From Pseudochrobactrum sp. sp1633 (GTDB taxonomy: Bacteria; Pseudomonadota; Alphaproteobacteria; Rhizobiales; Rhizobiaceae), in NCBI RefSeq assembly GCF_030376605.1, contig NZ_JARRAE010000003.1, positions 275,269 through 339,268 of the forward strand: a stretch of 64,000 bases of DNA. The letters are read 5' to 3'. The notes below the pieces were generated by a model that saw nothing but the letters and a program-made list of their open reading frames with translations, had not been told where the DNA came from and searched no databases. How positions within the stretch are numbered: position 1 is the first letter of the stretch; each line of letters begins with the position of its first letter. The translations under genes and the position numbers were made by a program. Positions 17,161-27,303 of the stretch are shown here, in pieces.

Positions 17161-18984
17161 ATGTGCGGAATTATTGGTATTGTTGGCAAACAGCCGGTCG
17201 CTATGCGGCTTGTGGATGCACTGAAGCGTCTGGAATATCGCGGTTATGATTCAGCCGGTATCGCCACTCTGGTCGAGGATCAGATCGTGCGCAGCCGTGC
17301 GGAAGGTAAGCTGGTTAATCTGGAGAACCGCTTGGCAGCAGAACCGCTGAGCGGAACAATCGGTATTGGTCATACACGCTGGGCAACCCACGGCGCACCA
17401 ACTGAACGCAATGCGCATCCCCATGCCACCGAGCAGGTTGCGATTGTACACAACGGCATTATCGAAAATTTTGCCGAACTACGCACTGAGCTGGAAGCGG
17501 AAGGCGTAAAGTTCCAGAGTGATACGGATACGGAAACTGTGGCGCAGCTGGTAGCACGCAATATCCGCTCCGGTGATGCACCTGTTGATGCGGTGCGCAA
17601 CGTGCTTGGCCGTCTGCGCGGTGCTTTTGCGCTGGCCTTCCTGTTCACCGGCGAGAACGAAATGCTGGTTGCGGCGCGTCGCGGTTCGCCGCTGGCAATC
17701 GGCTATGGCGAAGGGGAAATGTTCCTCGGCTCCGATGCGATTGCGCTGGCACCTTTCACAGATAAAGTGACCTATCTGGAAGATGGTGACTGGGCAGTTC
17801 TGACCCGTGACAGCGTAGCCATCTATGATGAAGGCAATAATGCGGTCAGCCGCGTTGTGCAGCAGTCGGCCAGTGGTGCCTATGTTGTCAACAAGGGCAA
17901 CTATAAGCACTTCATGGAAAAGGAAATCTATGAGCAGCCGGAAGTGATTTCTCGCACACTGGCGCATTATCTGGATTTCGCATCCTCGTCGATCCGCACA
18001 GATGTCAATAATATCGACTGGTCGAAGATCAACCGCATGGCCGTTTCCGCCTGCGGTACTGCTTATTATGCCGCGACAATCGGCAAATATTGGCTGGAAC
18101 GCTATGCGCGTCTGCCGGTGGAAATCGATATTGCATCGGAATTCCGCTACCGTGAAATGCCGCTCTCAACTGATACGCTGGCACTGTTTGTGTCGCAGTC
18201 GGGTGAAACCGCCGATACGCTGGCCTCGCTGCGCTATTGCCGCTCGCAAGGCCTGCCGATTGCAGCTGTGGTCAATGTGCGTGAATCCACGATTGCCCGT
18301 GAGGCCGATATTGTTCTGCCGACACTGGCAGGGCCTGAAATCGGCGTGGCATCGACCAAGGCTTTCACCTGTCAGCTTTCGGTTTTAGCTTCACTGGCGC
18401 TGTCTGCTGCCAAGGCGCGCGGAACCATTACACCTGAAGAAGAGAAGGAGCTGGTTGATCAGCTGGGCAATCTCTCCGGTGTGCTACATGAAGCGCTGAA
18501 ACTGGCACCTAAGGTCGAAGCCATCTGCCGCGATCTGATGAATGTCAAAGATGTGCTTTATCTCGGTCGCGGCACATCCTATCCGCTGGCTCTCGAAGGC
18601 GCGCTGAAGCTCAAGGAAATCTCCTATATTCACGCAGAAGGCTATGCAGCCGGTGAGCTGAAGCACGGACCGATTGCCCTGATCGATGAAACCATGCCGG
18701 TGATTGTGATTGCTCCATTTGATCGTCTTTATGAAAAGACCGTGTCGAATATGCAGGAAGTGGCAGCCCGTGGCGGCCGCATCATCCTGATCACTGACAA
18801 AGAAGGTGCAAAACACGCCAATGTGAATGCGCATTCCGTGCTGATTATGCCGGATGTGCCGGAATTCATCGCGCCTCTGGTCTATGCGCTGCCGATCCAG
18901 ATGTTGGCTTATTACACTGCCGTCTTCATGGGAACAGACGTGGATCAGCCGCGTAATTTGGCAAAATCTGTGACTGTTGAATAA
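17161..18984 (+). CDS. glmS: Glutamine-fructose-6-phosphate aminotransferase (isomerizing) GlmS
   Basis: GlmS converts fructose-6-phosphate and glutamine to glucosamine-6-phosphate, the committed step of amino-sugar synthesis. The start is set at 17161 so that the protein begins MCGIIGIVG; removal of Met exposes the catalytic Cys of the class II glutaminase domain. A longer frame from 17098 would bury that Cys and is rejected. The protein is 607 residues: glutaminase 1-240, then two SIS isomerase domains with SQSGETADT and the C-terminal QPRNLAKSVTVE signature. It forms a pathway pair with glmU. Confidence 0.98.
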   Translation: MCGIIGIVGKQPVAMRLVDALKRLEYRGYDSAGIATLVEDQIVRSRAEGKLVNLENRLAAEPLSGTIGIGHTRWATHGAPTERNAHPHATEQVAIVHNGIIENFAELRTELEAEGVKFQSDTDTETVAQLVARNIRSGDAPVDAVRNVLGRLRGAFALAFLFTGENEMLVAARRGSPLAIGYGEGEMFLGSDAIALAPFTDKVTYLEDGDWAVLTRDSVAIYDEGNNAVSRVVQQSASGAYVVNKGNYKHFMEKEIYEQPEVISRTLAHYLDFASSSIRTDVNNIDWSKINRMAVSACGTAYYAATIGKYWLERYARLPVEIDIASEFRYREMPLSTDTLALFVSQSGETADTLASLRYCRSQGLPIAAVVNVRESTIAREADIVLPTLAGPEIGVASTKAFTCQLSVLASLALSAAKARGTITPEEEKELVDQLGNLSGVLHEALKLAPKVEAICRDLMNVKDVLYLGRGTSYPLALEGALKLKEISYIHAEGYAAGELKHGPIALIDETMPVIVIAPFDRLYEKTVSNMQEVAARGGRIILITDKEGAKHANVNAHSVLIMPDVPEFIAPLVYALPIQMLAYYTAVFMGTDVDQPRNLAKSVTVE

Positions 18985-19068
18985 TTAATTCAATATGATG
19001 TTAGGTAGATAGTTGAGGTTTGAACAAGACAAAGGTGATGTCTATTAATTTTCCTAGGGAAATTTAAC

Positions 19069-19575
19069 ATGTTGATCATTTTGGGTGGATTACCAGGAAG
19101 CGGAAAAAGCACGATTGCGAAGTTGCTGGCTGAGAAGTTAGCTGCGGTGTATCTGCATATCGATACAATTGAACAGGCTATCAGTGCATCGTCTCTTGAT
19201 AAAAACCCCAAAATAGGACCAGAGGGATACTTCGTGGCTTATGACGTAGCAAGAGAAAATTTACGTTTAGGCTTATTGGTTATCATTGATTCAGTAAACG
19301 CAATAAATTTGACACGAAAAGCATTCCGAGATGTTGCTGTGTTTGCAAATGTACCATTTTTAGAGGTGGAAATTTATTGCTCAAATCAAAACGAACATCG
19401 TTCTCGCGTGGAAAGCCGTATTGCAGATAATGAGGGGAAAAAGTCTCCAGATTGGCATCAGGTAATTAGTCGTAACTATGAGCCTTGGGAAACAACGCCA
19501 TTGCGGCTGGATAGTTTTCAGTTATCAGCTCTCCAATGTGCGAATGAAATTATTTCTGTGATTAAAGCAAAATAA
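19069..19575 (+). CDS. P-loop ATPase/kinase-like protein (AAA_33 type)
   Basis: This 168-residue protein has a Walker A motif GGLPGSGKST at residues 5-14, then LHIDTIEQAI resembling the substrate or lid region of small zeta-toxin/AAA_33 kinases, LLVIIDSVN as a Walker B-like strand, and RSRVESR as a possible arginine lid. Such proteins phosphorylate small molecules or nucleosides, but the substrate cannot be read from sequence. It is more AT-rich than its neighbours and sits between glmS and recG, which are often adjacent in this order, so a later insertion is plausible. It shares a bidirectional terminator with recG. Confidence 0.8.
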   Translation: MLIILGGLPGSGKSTIAKLLAEKLAAVYLHIDTIEQAISASSLDKNPKIGPEGYFVAYDVARENLRLGLLVIIDSVNAINLTRKAFRDVAVFANVPFLEVEIYCSNQNEHRSRVESRIADNEGKKSPDWHQVISRNYEPWETTPLRLDSFQLSALQCANEIISVIKAK

Positions 19576-19597
19576 TATTATATTGACGATTGGATAA

Positions 19598-19628
19598 CAA
19601 AAAGGCGGCTCATAAGCCGCCTTTTTGT
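19598..19628. terminator. Bidirectional terminator between the kinase-like gene and recG
   Basis: AAAAAGGCGGCT and AGCCGCCTTTTT pair around CATA, with A's on one side and T's on the other, midway between convergent genes. Confidence 0.92.
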
Positions 19629-21760
19629 TATCCTGCTCTGAGCAGTCTGATTGCCTCGTCACGGCCGAAAATATAGAGCAGCAACCGCAGTGCCTGACCG
19701 CGCTCGCTTTGCAAATCAATATCCCGCTCCAGCATCAGCCGTGCATCTTTACGGGCGATCTCCAGCAGGTCGGTATGCGCTTCCATTGAGGCGAGTTTGA
19801 AGCCCGGCGTGCCGGACTGGCGGGTGCCGAGCAGCTCACCTTCACCACGCAGTTTCAGGTCTTCTTCGGCAATGCGGAAACCGTCTTCTGTCTCGCGCAT
19901 CACCTGCAAACGCGCTTTGGCAATCTCACCCAGCGGGCCTTTATAAAGCAGCAGACAAGTGGACGGCTTATCACCACGCCCGACACGACCGCGTAGCTGA
20001 TGCAATTGCGACAGGCCGAAGCGCTCGGCATGTTCAATCACAATCACGGTGGCATCCGGCACGTCCACACCAACCTCAATCACCGTGGTGGCAATCAACA
20101 GGCGGGTATCCCCGCGTTTGAAAGCCAGCATGGCATCGTCTTTTTCAACGCCGGTCATGCGGCCATGAATGAGGCCAAGCTTGTCTCCGAAGATTGGCTG
20201 AAAGGACTGAAAGCGCTCTTCGGCAGAGGTCAGCTCAACATGTTCTGATTCCTCCACCAGCGGGCATATCCAGTAAATTTTCTGCCCCTCAGAGATTGCT
20301 TTGCGCATCCGGTCAACAATTTCACTTAACCGCTCACTTGGCACAATCGCGGTGGTGATTGGTTGGCGGCCTGCCGGTTTCTCTGTAAGTTTGGAGACAT
20401 CCATGTCGCCAAAGGCGGTTAGCACCAGCGTGCGCGGGATCGGCGTTGCGGTCATTACCAACATATCCGGTGCGGTGCCCTTGGCGGTAAGTTGCAGACG
20501 CTGATGCACACCGAAACGATGCTGCTCATCAATAATCACCAGCACCAGATCATGATAATCGACCTTATCCTGAAACAGCGCATGGGTGCCGATAATGATA
20601 TGGATTGTACCATCCGCCAGTTCATCGAGAATGCGCTGGCGTTCTTTGCCTTTTTCGCGGCCTGTCAGCAGCGCTGCTTTTAAGCCGGATTTTTCAGCCA
20701 ATGGCGCAATAGTGGCATAATGCTGGCGTGCCAGTACTTCGGTCGGTGCCATCAGCGCAGATTGCCCGCCGGATTCCGCCGCATGTGCCATAGACAGTAA
20801 GCCAACCACAGTTTTGCCGGCACCGACATCACCTTGCAGCAGACGCAGCATGCGTTCCGGCTGTTTGAGATCGCCGATAATATCTTTAACCGCCTGTTCC
20901 TGACCTTTCGTCAGGCTATAGGGCAGATTGGCCAATATCTGCGCGGTGATTTTGCCTGTACCATTGAGCGGGCGACCGGAGAGACGCTTGGTCTTGGCGC
21001 GCACCAGCGCCAGTGCCATTTGTCCGGCGAGAAATTCATCATAGGCGAGGCGGCGGCGAGAAGGACTGTCCTGCGCAATATCTTCCGGCTCTTCCGGCAG
21101 ATGCAGATGATGCAAAGCTTGCGAGAAAGACGGAAAGCCCTCCCGCTGCATCAGCGTCTTGTCTTGCCATTCCGGCAGATCAGGAATGCGTGTCAGCGCA
21201 TCGCGCATTGCGCGTGCCAGTGTTTTGGGTGAAAGACCGGCAGTCAGCGGATAGACCGGCTCAATCAATGGCAGATCATCGCTGCCGTCTATCGGCGCAA
21301 TATGATCGGGATGCACCATTGAAGCGCGGCCGTTGAACCATTCCACCTTGCCGGAGACGATGACTTTCTCTCCGAGCGGCAGGCTCTTTTCCAGCCACGG
21401 GCGCTGGGCACGGAAGAAAACCAGTGTTACTTCGCCCGTATCATCATGGGCATAAATGCGATGGGGCACGGAGCCACGCATAAAGGCACCTGATTTGGCC
21501 GTAGAGGGTGAGAACTGATATTCATCAACCGTCACTTCCAGCGTGACCACCGCACCTTCTTGCGCAAAAGCCACACCCGGACGGTTGCGCCGGTCAATCA
21601 CACTGTTTGGCGGTAAGAACAGCAATTGTCCCACACGCGGCTCAAGCATCGTCGCGCTTTCCGCGCCGAGCAGTTTCAGCAGCAGAGCAGAGACTTTGGG
21701 TCCGATACCGGTGAGGGTGCGGACAGATGCAAACAGGGGATCAAGCAGACTTGGACGCAT
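19628..21760 (-). CDS. recG: ATP-dependent DNA helicase RecG
   Basis: RecG remodels stalled replication forks and branched recombination intermediates. The 710-residue protein has an N-terminal OB-fold wedge domain and a superfamily 2 helicase core with Walker A GDVGAGKT, DEQHRFG as the DEAH-box equivalent, TATPIPRT as motif III, and motifs V/VI in TTVIEVGVDVP and QLRGRVGRG. Length is normal. It is divergent from sdhE-mfd across 110 bases, a pattern conserved in alphaproteobacteria, so the two promoters probably lie there. Confidence 0.97.
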   Translation of the reverse strand: MRPSLLDPLFASVRTLTGIGPKVSALLLKLLGAESATMLEPRVGQLLFLPPNSVIDRRNRPGVAFAQEGAVVTLEVTVDEYQFSPSTAKSGAFMRGSVPHRIYAHDDTGEVTLVFFRAQRPWLEKSLPLGEKVIVSGKVEWFNGRASMVHPDHIAPIDGSDDLPLIEPVYPLTAGLSPKTLARAMRDALTRIPDLPEWQDKTLMQREGFPSFSQALHHLHLPEEPEDIAQDSPSRRRLAYDEFLAGQMALALVRAKTKRLSGRPLNGTGKITAQILANLPYSLTKGQEQAVKDIIGDLKQPERMLRLLQGDVGAGKTVVGLLSMAHAAESGGQSALMAPTEVLARQHYATIAPLAEKSGLKAALLTGREKGKERQRILDELADGTIHIIIGTHALFQDKVDYHDLVLVIIDEQHRFGVHQRLQLTAKGTAPDMLVMTATPIPRTLVLTAFGDMDVSKLTEKPAGRQPITTAIVPSERLSEIVDRMRKAISEGQKIYWICPLVEESEHVELTSAEERFQSFQPIFGDKLGLIHGRMTGVEKDDAMLAFKRGDTRLLIATTVIEVGVDVPDATVIVIEHAERFGLSQLHQLRGRVGRGDKPSTCLLLYKGPLGEIAKARLQVMRETEDGFRIAEEDLKLRGEGELLGTRQSGTPGFKLASMEAHTDLLEIARKDARLMLERDIDLQSERGQALRLLLYIFGRDEAIRLLRAG

Positions 21761-21870
21761 GAAAGCAAACTTACTTAGATCTTATTAACTTGCAAGCTGA
21801 CATCGCGCTCATCCCGCGTTATATGGCTGGTAACATTATTGAATGCACAGACGTTATTCCGGAGAGTGAT

Positions 21871-22173
21871 ATGAGCACAGGCAGTAAATTATCGGGCACC
21901 GAGGCAGGCGCACAGCTGGATCCGCGTCGTCGTAAGTTGCTGTTCCGCTCATGGCACCGTGGTATGAAAGAAATGGATCTGATCTTTGGTCAATATGCCG
22001 ACATGCATATTGCGACGATGGATGAAGATACTTTGAATGAGTTCGATCGCCTGCTCGAAGTGCTCGACCGCGATCTGTTCAAATGGATTACCGGCGAAGA
22101 CAAAACACCGGAAGCTTTTGACACGGTTTTGTTCCGTGATCTTATTTTGTTCCGCGATAAAATCGACTATTGA
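21871..22173 (+). CDS. sdhE: FAD assembly factor SdhE (DUF339 family)
   Basis: SdhE helps attach FAD covalently to the succinate dehydrogenase flavoprotein. With the ATG at 21871 it has 100 residues; GGAGAG lies just upstream, whereas the longer frame from 21790 has no ribosome site. The RGMKEMDLI segment contains the family RGxxE motif needed for flavinylation. WHRGMKE and the LLEVLDRDLFKWITG helix complete the five-helix fold. It is immediately before mfd and divergent from recG, the usual alphaproteobacterial arrangement, though the three genes work in different processes. Confidence 0.93.
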   Translation: MSTGSKLSGTEAGAQLDPRRRKLLFRSWHRGMKEMDLIFGQYADMHIATMDEDTLNEFDRLLEVLDRDLFKWITGEDKTPEAFDTVLFRDLILFRDKIDY

Positions 22174-22214
22174 TCTTATAAATCAGAAGTTCGTACACAT
22201 AGCAGAGTCATCCT

Positions 22215-25200
22215 ATGCCCGTATTTTCCAAACTTGGTCTGAAACCGGTACTCGTTAATCATGTGCTGATTGACGGTGTCGCCGATGGTTATGAAGCCTT
22301 TGTGCTGGCCAAAATTCTGGAAGAGGCGGGTGATAAAGGGCCGGTGCTGTTTATCGCGCGCGACGGGCAGCGCGTGGCTGATATTGAGCAGGTGATCGGC
22401 TTTATCATGCCGGAACTGCCGGTATTGCATATTCCGGCATGGGACTGTCTGCCCTATGACCGCGTTTCCCCCGGTGCAACGGTATCAGCCAGACGTCTGA
22501 ATGCGCTGAGTAAGCTGAGCGCTTTGCGTGAGCAGAAACATCCGGCGCTGATTATTGCCACTGCCAATGCGGTATTGCAGAAACTGCCGCCACGCGCCGT
22601 GCTGGCTGAACAGAGTTTCTCTGCCCGTCCCGGCAATCGCGTGAATATGGATGAGCTGACCCAACGCCTTGAGCGTAACGGCTTTGAACGCGTGCCGACG
22701 GTGCGTGATGTCGGTGAATTTGCCGTACGCGGTGGTATTCTTGATCTGTTCGTACCGGGTGCGGAGGAACCGCTGCGCCTCGACTTCTTTGGTGATACGC
22801 TGGAGAGTATCCGTGCGTTCGATCCGGCCTCGCAGCGCACCACTGAGACGCATAAGGAGTTTACACTCCAGCCGATGAGCGAGATTACGCTCTCGCCGGA
22901 TATGATCAGCCGCTTCCGTAAGAATTATATCGCTGCCTTTGGTGCACCGTCACGGGATGATGCGCTTTATGCCGCGATCTCGGAAGGACGCCGCTTTGCC
23001 GGTATGGAGCACTGGCTGCCGCTGTTCTATGACGAGATGGAAACGCTGTTCGATCACACAGGCGCAATGCCTGTTGTATTCGATCATCTGGTGCCGGAAG
23101 CCATTGCCGAGCGTCACAAGCTGGTGCTTGACCATTATGAAGCCCGCCAGAAACAGGCAGAAGGCAAAGAAGCTGCTGATGCTATTCCCTATAAGCCTGT
23201 GGCACCAAGCCAGCTCTATATGTCGCTGCGTAAGGTGGAAGAGGCAGCAGAGGCCAATGGCAAGCGCTATGACCTCACACCTTTTGAAGCGCCTGAGGCC
23301 AGTGGCCGGCATATTATCCATGCGGATGCTCATAAAGGCCGCAGCTTTGCTGAAGAGCGCGCCGCTAAAGACGTCAATCTGTTCGAGGCGGTAACCAAAT
23401 ATATCGCTGAGCTGCGGGCAAGCGGCAAAAAGATCATGATCGCCGCATGGACGGAAGGCTCGCTTGACCGTCTGCTACAGGTACTGGATGAACATGGTCT
23501 GGAAAAGATCGAGACAGTCAAAGACCTGCGTACAGTCAAAGCCCTGTCGCGTGATAAGATCACCGCAACTGTGCTGGCGGTTGAAAGCGGCTTTGATGCC
23601 GGTGATCTCGTTGTGGTGGCCGAGCAGGATATTCTCGGTGATCGCCTGATCCGCCGCACCAAGAAACGCAAACGCGATGCCGATTTCATCTCTGAGGCCG
23701 GTAGTCTGACCGCAGGCGATATCGTTGTTCATGTCGATCACGGTATCGGTAAGTTTGTTGGCTTGCGTACGATTACTGCTGCCGGTGCGCCGCATGATTG
23801 CCTTGAGCTGCATTATGCCGGTGACGATCGTCTGTTCCTGCCGGTTGAAAATATTGAGCTGCTGTCGCGCTACGGTTCGGAGGGCTCATCCGCCATTCTG
23901 GATAAGCTCGGCGGCGGCGCATGGCAGGCTCGTAAAGCCAAGCTCAAGAAACAGCTGCTGGAAATGGCTGGCCATCTCATTCGTATTGCTGCGGAACGCG
24001 CGATGCGTGGTGCGCCGGTACTCTTGCCGCCCGAAGGTATTTATGGCGAGTTTGCCGCGCGCTTCCCTTATGATGAGACGGAAGACCAGCAGCGCGCCAT
24101 TGATGCGATCTTTGACGATCTTGGCGATGGCAAGCCGATGGATCGTCTGGTTTGCGGTGATGTCGGCTTTGGTAAGACCGAAGTCGCGCTGCGTGCGGCT
24201 TTTGTAGCGGCTTTGAACGGCTATCAGGTCGCGGTTGTGGTGCCGACCACGCTGTTGTCACGCCAGCATTTCAAAACCTTCTCCACCCGCTTTAACGGCT
24301 TGCCGATCAATGTCGCTCACGCTTCGCGTCTCGTTGGCTCTAAAGAACTGGCACTGACCAAGAAGGGTGTTGAAGAGGGCACCGTGGATATCGTTGTCGG
24401 CACCCATGCGCTGCTTGGTAATTCGATCAAGTTCAAAAATCTCGGCCTGCTGATTATCGACGAAGAACAGCATTTTGGCGTGAAGCATAAAGAGCGCCTG
24501 AAAGACCTGAAATCCGACATTCACGTGCTGACACTCACCGCAACGCCGATCCCGCGCACGTTGCAGCTGGCGCTCACCGGTGTTCGTGAATTGTCGCTGA
24601 TTACCACGCCGCCGGTTGATCGTATGGCGGTGCGTACCTTCATTTCACCTTTTGATGCGCTGGTCATCCGCGAAACCCTGATGCGCGAGCGTTATCGCGG
24701 TGGTCAGAGTTTCTATGTCTGTCCGCGTATTTCCGATCTTGCTGAGATTAAAGAGTTCCTTGACCAGCATGTACCGGAACTGAAAGTTGCTGTGGCCTAT
24801 GGGCAGATGGCTGCCGGTGAGCTGGAAGACATTATGAATGCCTTCTATGACGGGCAATATGATGTACTGCTCTCCACAACCATCGTGGAATCCGGTCTGG
24901 ATATTCCGACCGCCAATACAATGATCGTGCATCGTGCGGATATGTTTGGTCTGGCACAGCTCTATCAGCTGCGTGGCCGCGTTGGCCGTTCCAAGCAGCG
25001 TGCATTTGCACTGTTCACGCTACCTGCAGGCAAAACGCTGACCCAGACTGCCGAGCGTCGCCTCAAAGTGCTGCAATCGCTGGATACTTTGGGCGCTGGT
25101 TTCCAGCTGGCCAGCCACGATATGGATATTCGCGGTGCAGGTAATCTGCTGGGTGATGAGCAATCCGGTCACATCAAGGAAGTCGGCTTTGAGCTTTACC

Positions 25201-25712
25201 AGCAAATGCTGGAAGAGGCCGTTGCCGAGCTGAAATCCGAAGGCCCTGTGGTGGACAGCCATTGGTCGCCACAAATTGCGGTTGGCACAGCGGTGATGAT
25301 ACCGGAATCCTATGTGCCGGATCTGCAATTGCGTCTTGGTCTGTATCGCCGTCTGGCCGATCTGGATACAACGCAGGAGATTGATGGTTTTGGTGCCGAG
25401 CTGATCGACCGTTTTGGTCCGCTGCCGGAAGAAGTGCAGCACCTGCTCAAGATCGTGTTCATCAAGGCGCTGTGCCGCAAGGCCAATGTTGAGAAACTGG
25501 ATGCGGGGCCGAAGGGTATTGTTATTCAGTTCCGTGACAAGACCTTCTCGAATCCGGCAGGTCTGGTGCAGATGATTGCGGCACAAGGCTCGCTGGCGAA
25601 GATCCGGCCGGATCACAGCATTGTCTTTATTCGCGATTATCCGACCGCTGAAAAACGCCTGACCGGCTCAGCGGTGATCATGACACAGCTGGCAAAAATC
25701 GCCGGAGAATAA
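22215..25712 (+). CDS. mfd: Transcription-repair coupling factor Mfd
   Basis: Mfd pushes stalled RNA polymerase off DNA damage and recruits UvrA. The 1165-residue protein shows the UvrB-like N-terminal module (LPVLHIPAWDCLPYDRVSP), the RNA-polymerase-interacting domain with GDIVVHVDHGIGKFVGL, and a RecG-like translocase core with Walker A GDVGFGKTEVA, DEEQHFGVKHKE, TATPIPRTLQ and RGRVGRSKQ. The C-terminal TRCF domain follows (VELKIRL-like region LQLRLGLYRRL). All motifs are intact. It follows sdhE by 41 bases, so co-transcription is likely. Confidence 0.98.
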   Translation: MPVFSKLGLKPVLVNHVLIDGVADGYEAFVLAKILEEAGDKGPVLFIARDGQRVADIEQVIGFIMPELPVLHIPAWDCLPYDRVSPGATVSARRLNALSKLSALREQKHPALIIATANAVLQKLPPRAVLAEQSFSARPGNRVNMDELTQRLERNGFERVPTVRDVGEFAVRGGILDLFVPGAEEPLRLDFFGDTLESIRAFDPASQRTTETHKEFTLQPMSEITLSPDMISRFRKNYIAAFGAPSRDDALYAAISEGRRFAGMEHWLPLFYDEMETLFDHTGAMPVVFDHLVPEAIAERHKLVLDHYEARQKQAEGKEAADAIPYKPVAPSQLYMSLRKVEEAAEANGKRYDLTPFEAPEASGRHIIHADAHKGRSFAEERAAKDVNLFEAVTKYIAELRASGKKIMIAAWTEGSLDRLLQVLDEHGLEKIETVKDLRTVKALSRDKITATVLAVESGFDAGDLVVVAEQDILGDRLIRRTKKRKRDADFISEAGSLTAGDIVVHVDHGIGKFVGLRTITAAGAPHDCLELHYAGDDRLFLPVENIELLSRYGSEGSSAILDKLGGGAWQARKAKLKKQLLEMAGHLIRIAAERAMRGAPVLLPPEGIYGEFAARFPYDETEDQQRAIDAIFDDLGDGKPMDRLVCGDVGFGKTEVALRAAFVAALNGYQVAVVVPTTLLSRQHFKTFSTRFNGLPINVAHASRLVGSKELALTKKGVEEGTVDIVVGTHALLGNSIKFKNLGLLIIDEEQHFGVKHKERLKDLKSDIHVLTLTATPIPRTLQLALTGVRELSLITTPPVDRMAVRTFISPFDALVIRETLMRERYRGGQSFYVCPRISDLAEIKEFLDQHVPELKVAVAYGQMAAGELEDIMNAFYDGQYDVLLSTTIVESGLDIPTANTMIVHRADMFGLAQLYQLRGRVGRSKQRAFALFTLPAGKTLTQTAERRLKVLQSLDTLGAGFQLASHDMDIRGAGNLLGDEQSGHIKEVGFELYQQMLEEAVAELKSEGPVVDSHWSPQIAVGTAVMIPESYVPDLQLRLGLYRRLADLDTTQEIDGFGAELIDRFGPLPEEVQHLLKIVFIKALCRKANVEKLDAGPKGIVIQFRDKTFSNPAGLVQMIAAQGSLAKIRPDHSIVFIRDYPTAEKRLTGSAVIMTQLAKIAGE

Positions 25713-25731
25713 GCAAAACAGGGGGGATAAA

Positions 25732-26544
25732 ATGCAAAAGCAGCTTGTTGAAACCAGACATGGCCGTCTTGAAATCATGACCAGCGCAGGTAAGGGCGCG
25801 CCAATCTTGTTTATTCATGGCAATTCTGCCTGCAAGGAAGTGTTTCACAAGCAGTTTGAATCCTCGCTGGCGCATGATTTCCGGCTGATCGCTTTTGATC
25901 TTCCGGGACATGGTGCCTCCAATAATGCTGCTGATCCGCAAAAGAGCTATACATTGCATGGCTATGCGCAAGCTGCTGTCGATGTACTGCAAGCGCTGGA
26001 TGTGACATCTGCTGCCGTGTTTGGCTGGTCGCTTGGCGGACATATTGGTCTGGAAATGATTGCGCAGCAGGCACCGGTCAGCCGTTTGATGATCACCGGC
26101 ACGCCACCATTTGCCAAAGATGCGGATGCGGTAGGGCAGGCTTTTGTGCCCAGTGAAGCACTGAAATATGGTGGCCAGCGCGAATTGGATGATGCGCAGG
26201 CACAATCTTATGCACGCCATGTCGTGCATCCGGATAAGCCGACACCGGCCTTTATGGTGGATGCCGTACGCAGAACCGACGGGCTGACACGCCAGACAAT
26301 GTTCGAGAATATTCTGGCGGAGAATATCGCTGACCAGCAGCATATGGCTGAGAATTGTCCTGTGCCGCTGGCTATTCTCAATGGCGCCGAGGATCATTTC
26401 ATCAACAATGCGCATATCGCATCCCTGAATTATAAAAACCTCTGGGAAGAGACGATATTCCTGCTACCACAGGTCGGCCATGCAGCTTTTCTGGAAAAGC
26501 CGCAACTGTTTAACCGCATATTAGAACGCTTTCTACGCGGCTGA
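25732..26544 (+). CDS. Alpha/beta hydrolase
   Basis: A 270-residue cytoplasmic hydrolase with no signal peptide. The oxyanion-hole segment is FIHGNSACKEVF, the nucleophile elbow is GWSLGGH, an acid candidate lies in NGAEDHFIN and the catalytic His in VGHAAFLEKP, matching typical ester or lactone hydrolases of the 3-oxoadipate enol-lactonase-like group. No aromatic pathway genes are near, so the substrate is unknown. It begins 19 bases after mfd and may be read through from it; GGGGG upstream is its ribosome site. Confidence 0.88.
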   Translation: MQKQLVETRHGRLEIMTSAGKGAPILFIHGNSACKEVFHKQFESSLAHDFRLIAFDLPGHGASNNAADPQKSYTLHGYAQAAVDVLQALDVTSAAVFGWSLGGHIGLEMIAQQAPVSRLMITGTPPFAKDADAVGQAFVPSEALKYGGQRELDDAQAQSYARHVVHPDKPTPAFMVDAVRRTDGLTRQTMFENILAENIADQQHMAENCPVPLAILNGAEDHFINNAHIASLNYKNLWEETIFLLPQVGHAAFLEKPQLFNRILERFLRG

Positions 26545-26731
26545 TAGTATTCACTTGATTATGACGGGCTTTCAGATCAATTAGTGTTGTTGATTTGAAA
26601 GTAAGTTTTTTATTATAATATTATATTTTAAATTTAGTTTAAATGTATTTATTAAGTATTATTGTTTAAATTAAAGGTATTTTCTACTGACAAATATTAA
26701 CGTTTTAAACTTTGATATTTCGGGTGGAATT

Positions 26732-27265
26732 ATGCGTATTGGTGTTTTGCTTTTTTCTGGATTGTTATTATCTGGTTGCGTTAAGACTTTAGAAGAACGG
26801 AATAAAGAACGGGAAGCATCTCCAGAAATTCAAACAATAATGCCAATCATTGTCGAGCAATGCCGTCTCTCTGCTGAAGGGCAAAGTCCAGCTGTTTCCT
26901 ATGCAGCTTTGCAAAAATACGGTTTTAAAAAAGCAAATTTAAATTTTGGGTACATTGTCGGGCTGAAGACGCCGGGAGAAAAGACTATATTCAGTGAGTG
27001 GGATCACATTCAGGTCGTATTTGATCCGATAGTCTTGTTTGGTGAGTTCAGGGGCTGCAATGTAATAACCAATAGGACAGAGAATGTCGTAACTTTCAAT
27101 ATGAGTATGCTTAAAGAGTTCGTACAGGCTGGTTACTCATTCGAGCTGAAAAATCGTGGGGTGTTCTCAATGAAAAAAGGGAATACCAAAATTGGTAGCA
27201 CCACAACGAAAAAATACTTTGAAGGAACTGCTTCACTTGAACTTTCTATCTCCAAACAAAATTAA
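26732..27265 (+). CDS. Putative lipoprotein of unknown function
   Basis: The 177-residue protein starts with a short lipoprotein signal ending in the lipobox LSGC (Cys about residue 16), followed by a charged linker (KTLEERNKEREASPE). The mature part has a second Cys pair (EQCRLS, RGCNVI) and alternating strand-like segments. I do not recognise the family. The gene and its 190-bp upstream region are markedly more AT-rich than their neighbours, which suggests foreign origin. The gene stands alone between mfd-hydrolase and a convergent methyltransferase. Confidence 0.7.
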   Translation: MRIGVLLFSGLLLSGCVKTLEERNKEREASPEIQTIMPIIVEQCRLSAEGQSPAVSYAALQKYGFKKANLNFGYIVGLKTPGEKTIFSEWDHIQVVFDPIVLFGEFRGCNVITNRTENVVTFNMSMLKEFVQAGYSFELKNRGVFSMKKGNTKIGSTTTKKYFEGTASLELSISKQN

Positions 27266-27303
27266 GGTAGCGCTGGCTTCCTTATAAATGAGCCTGCGAT
27301 GCC

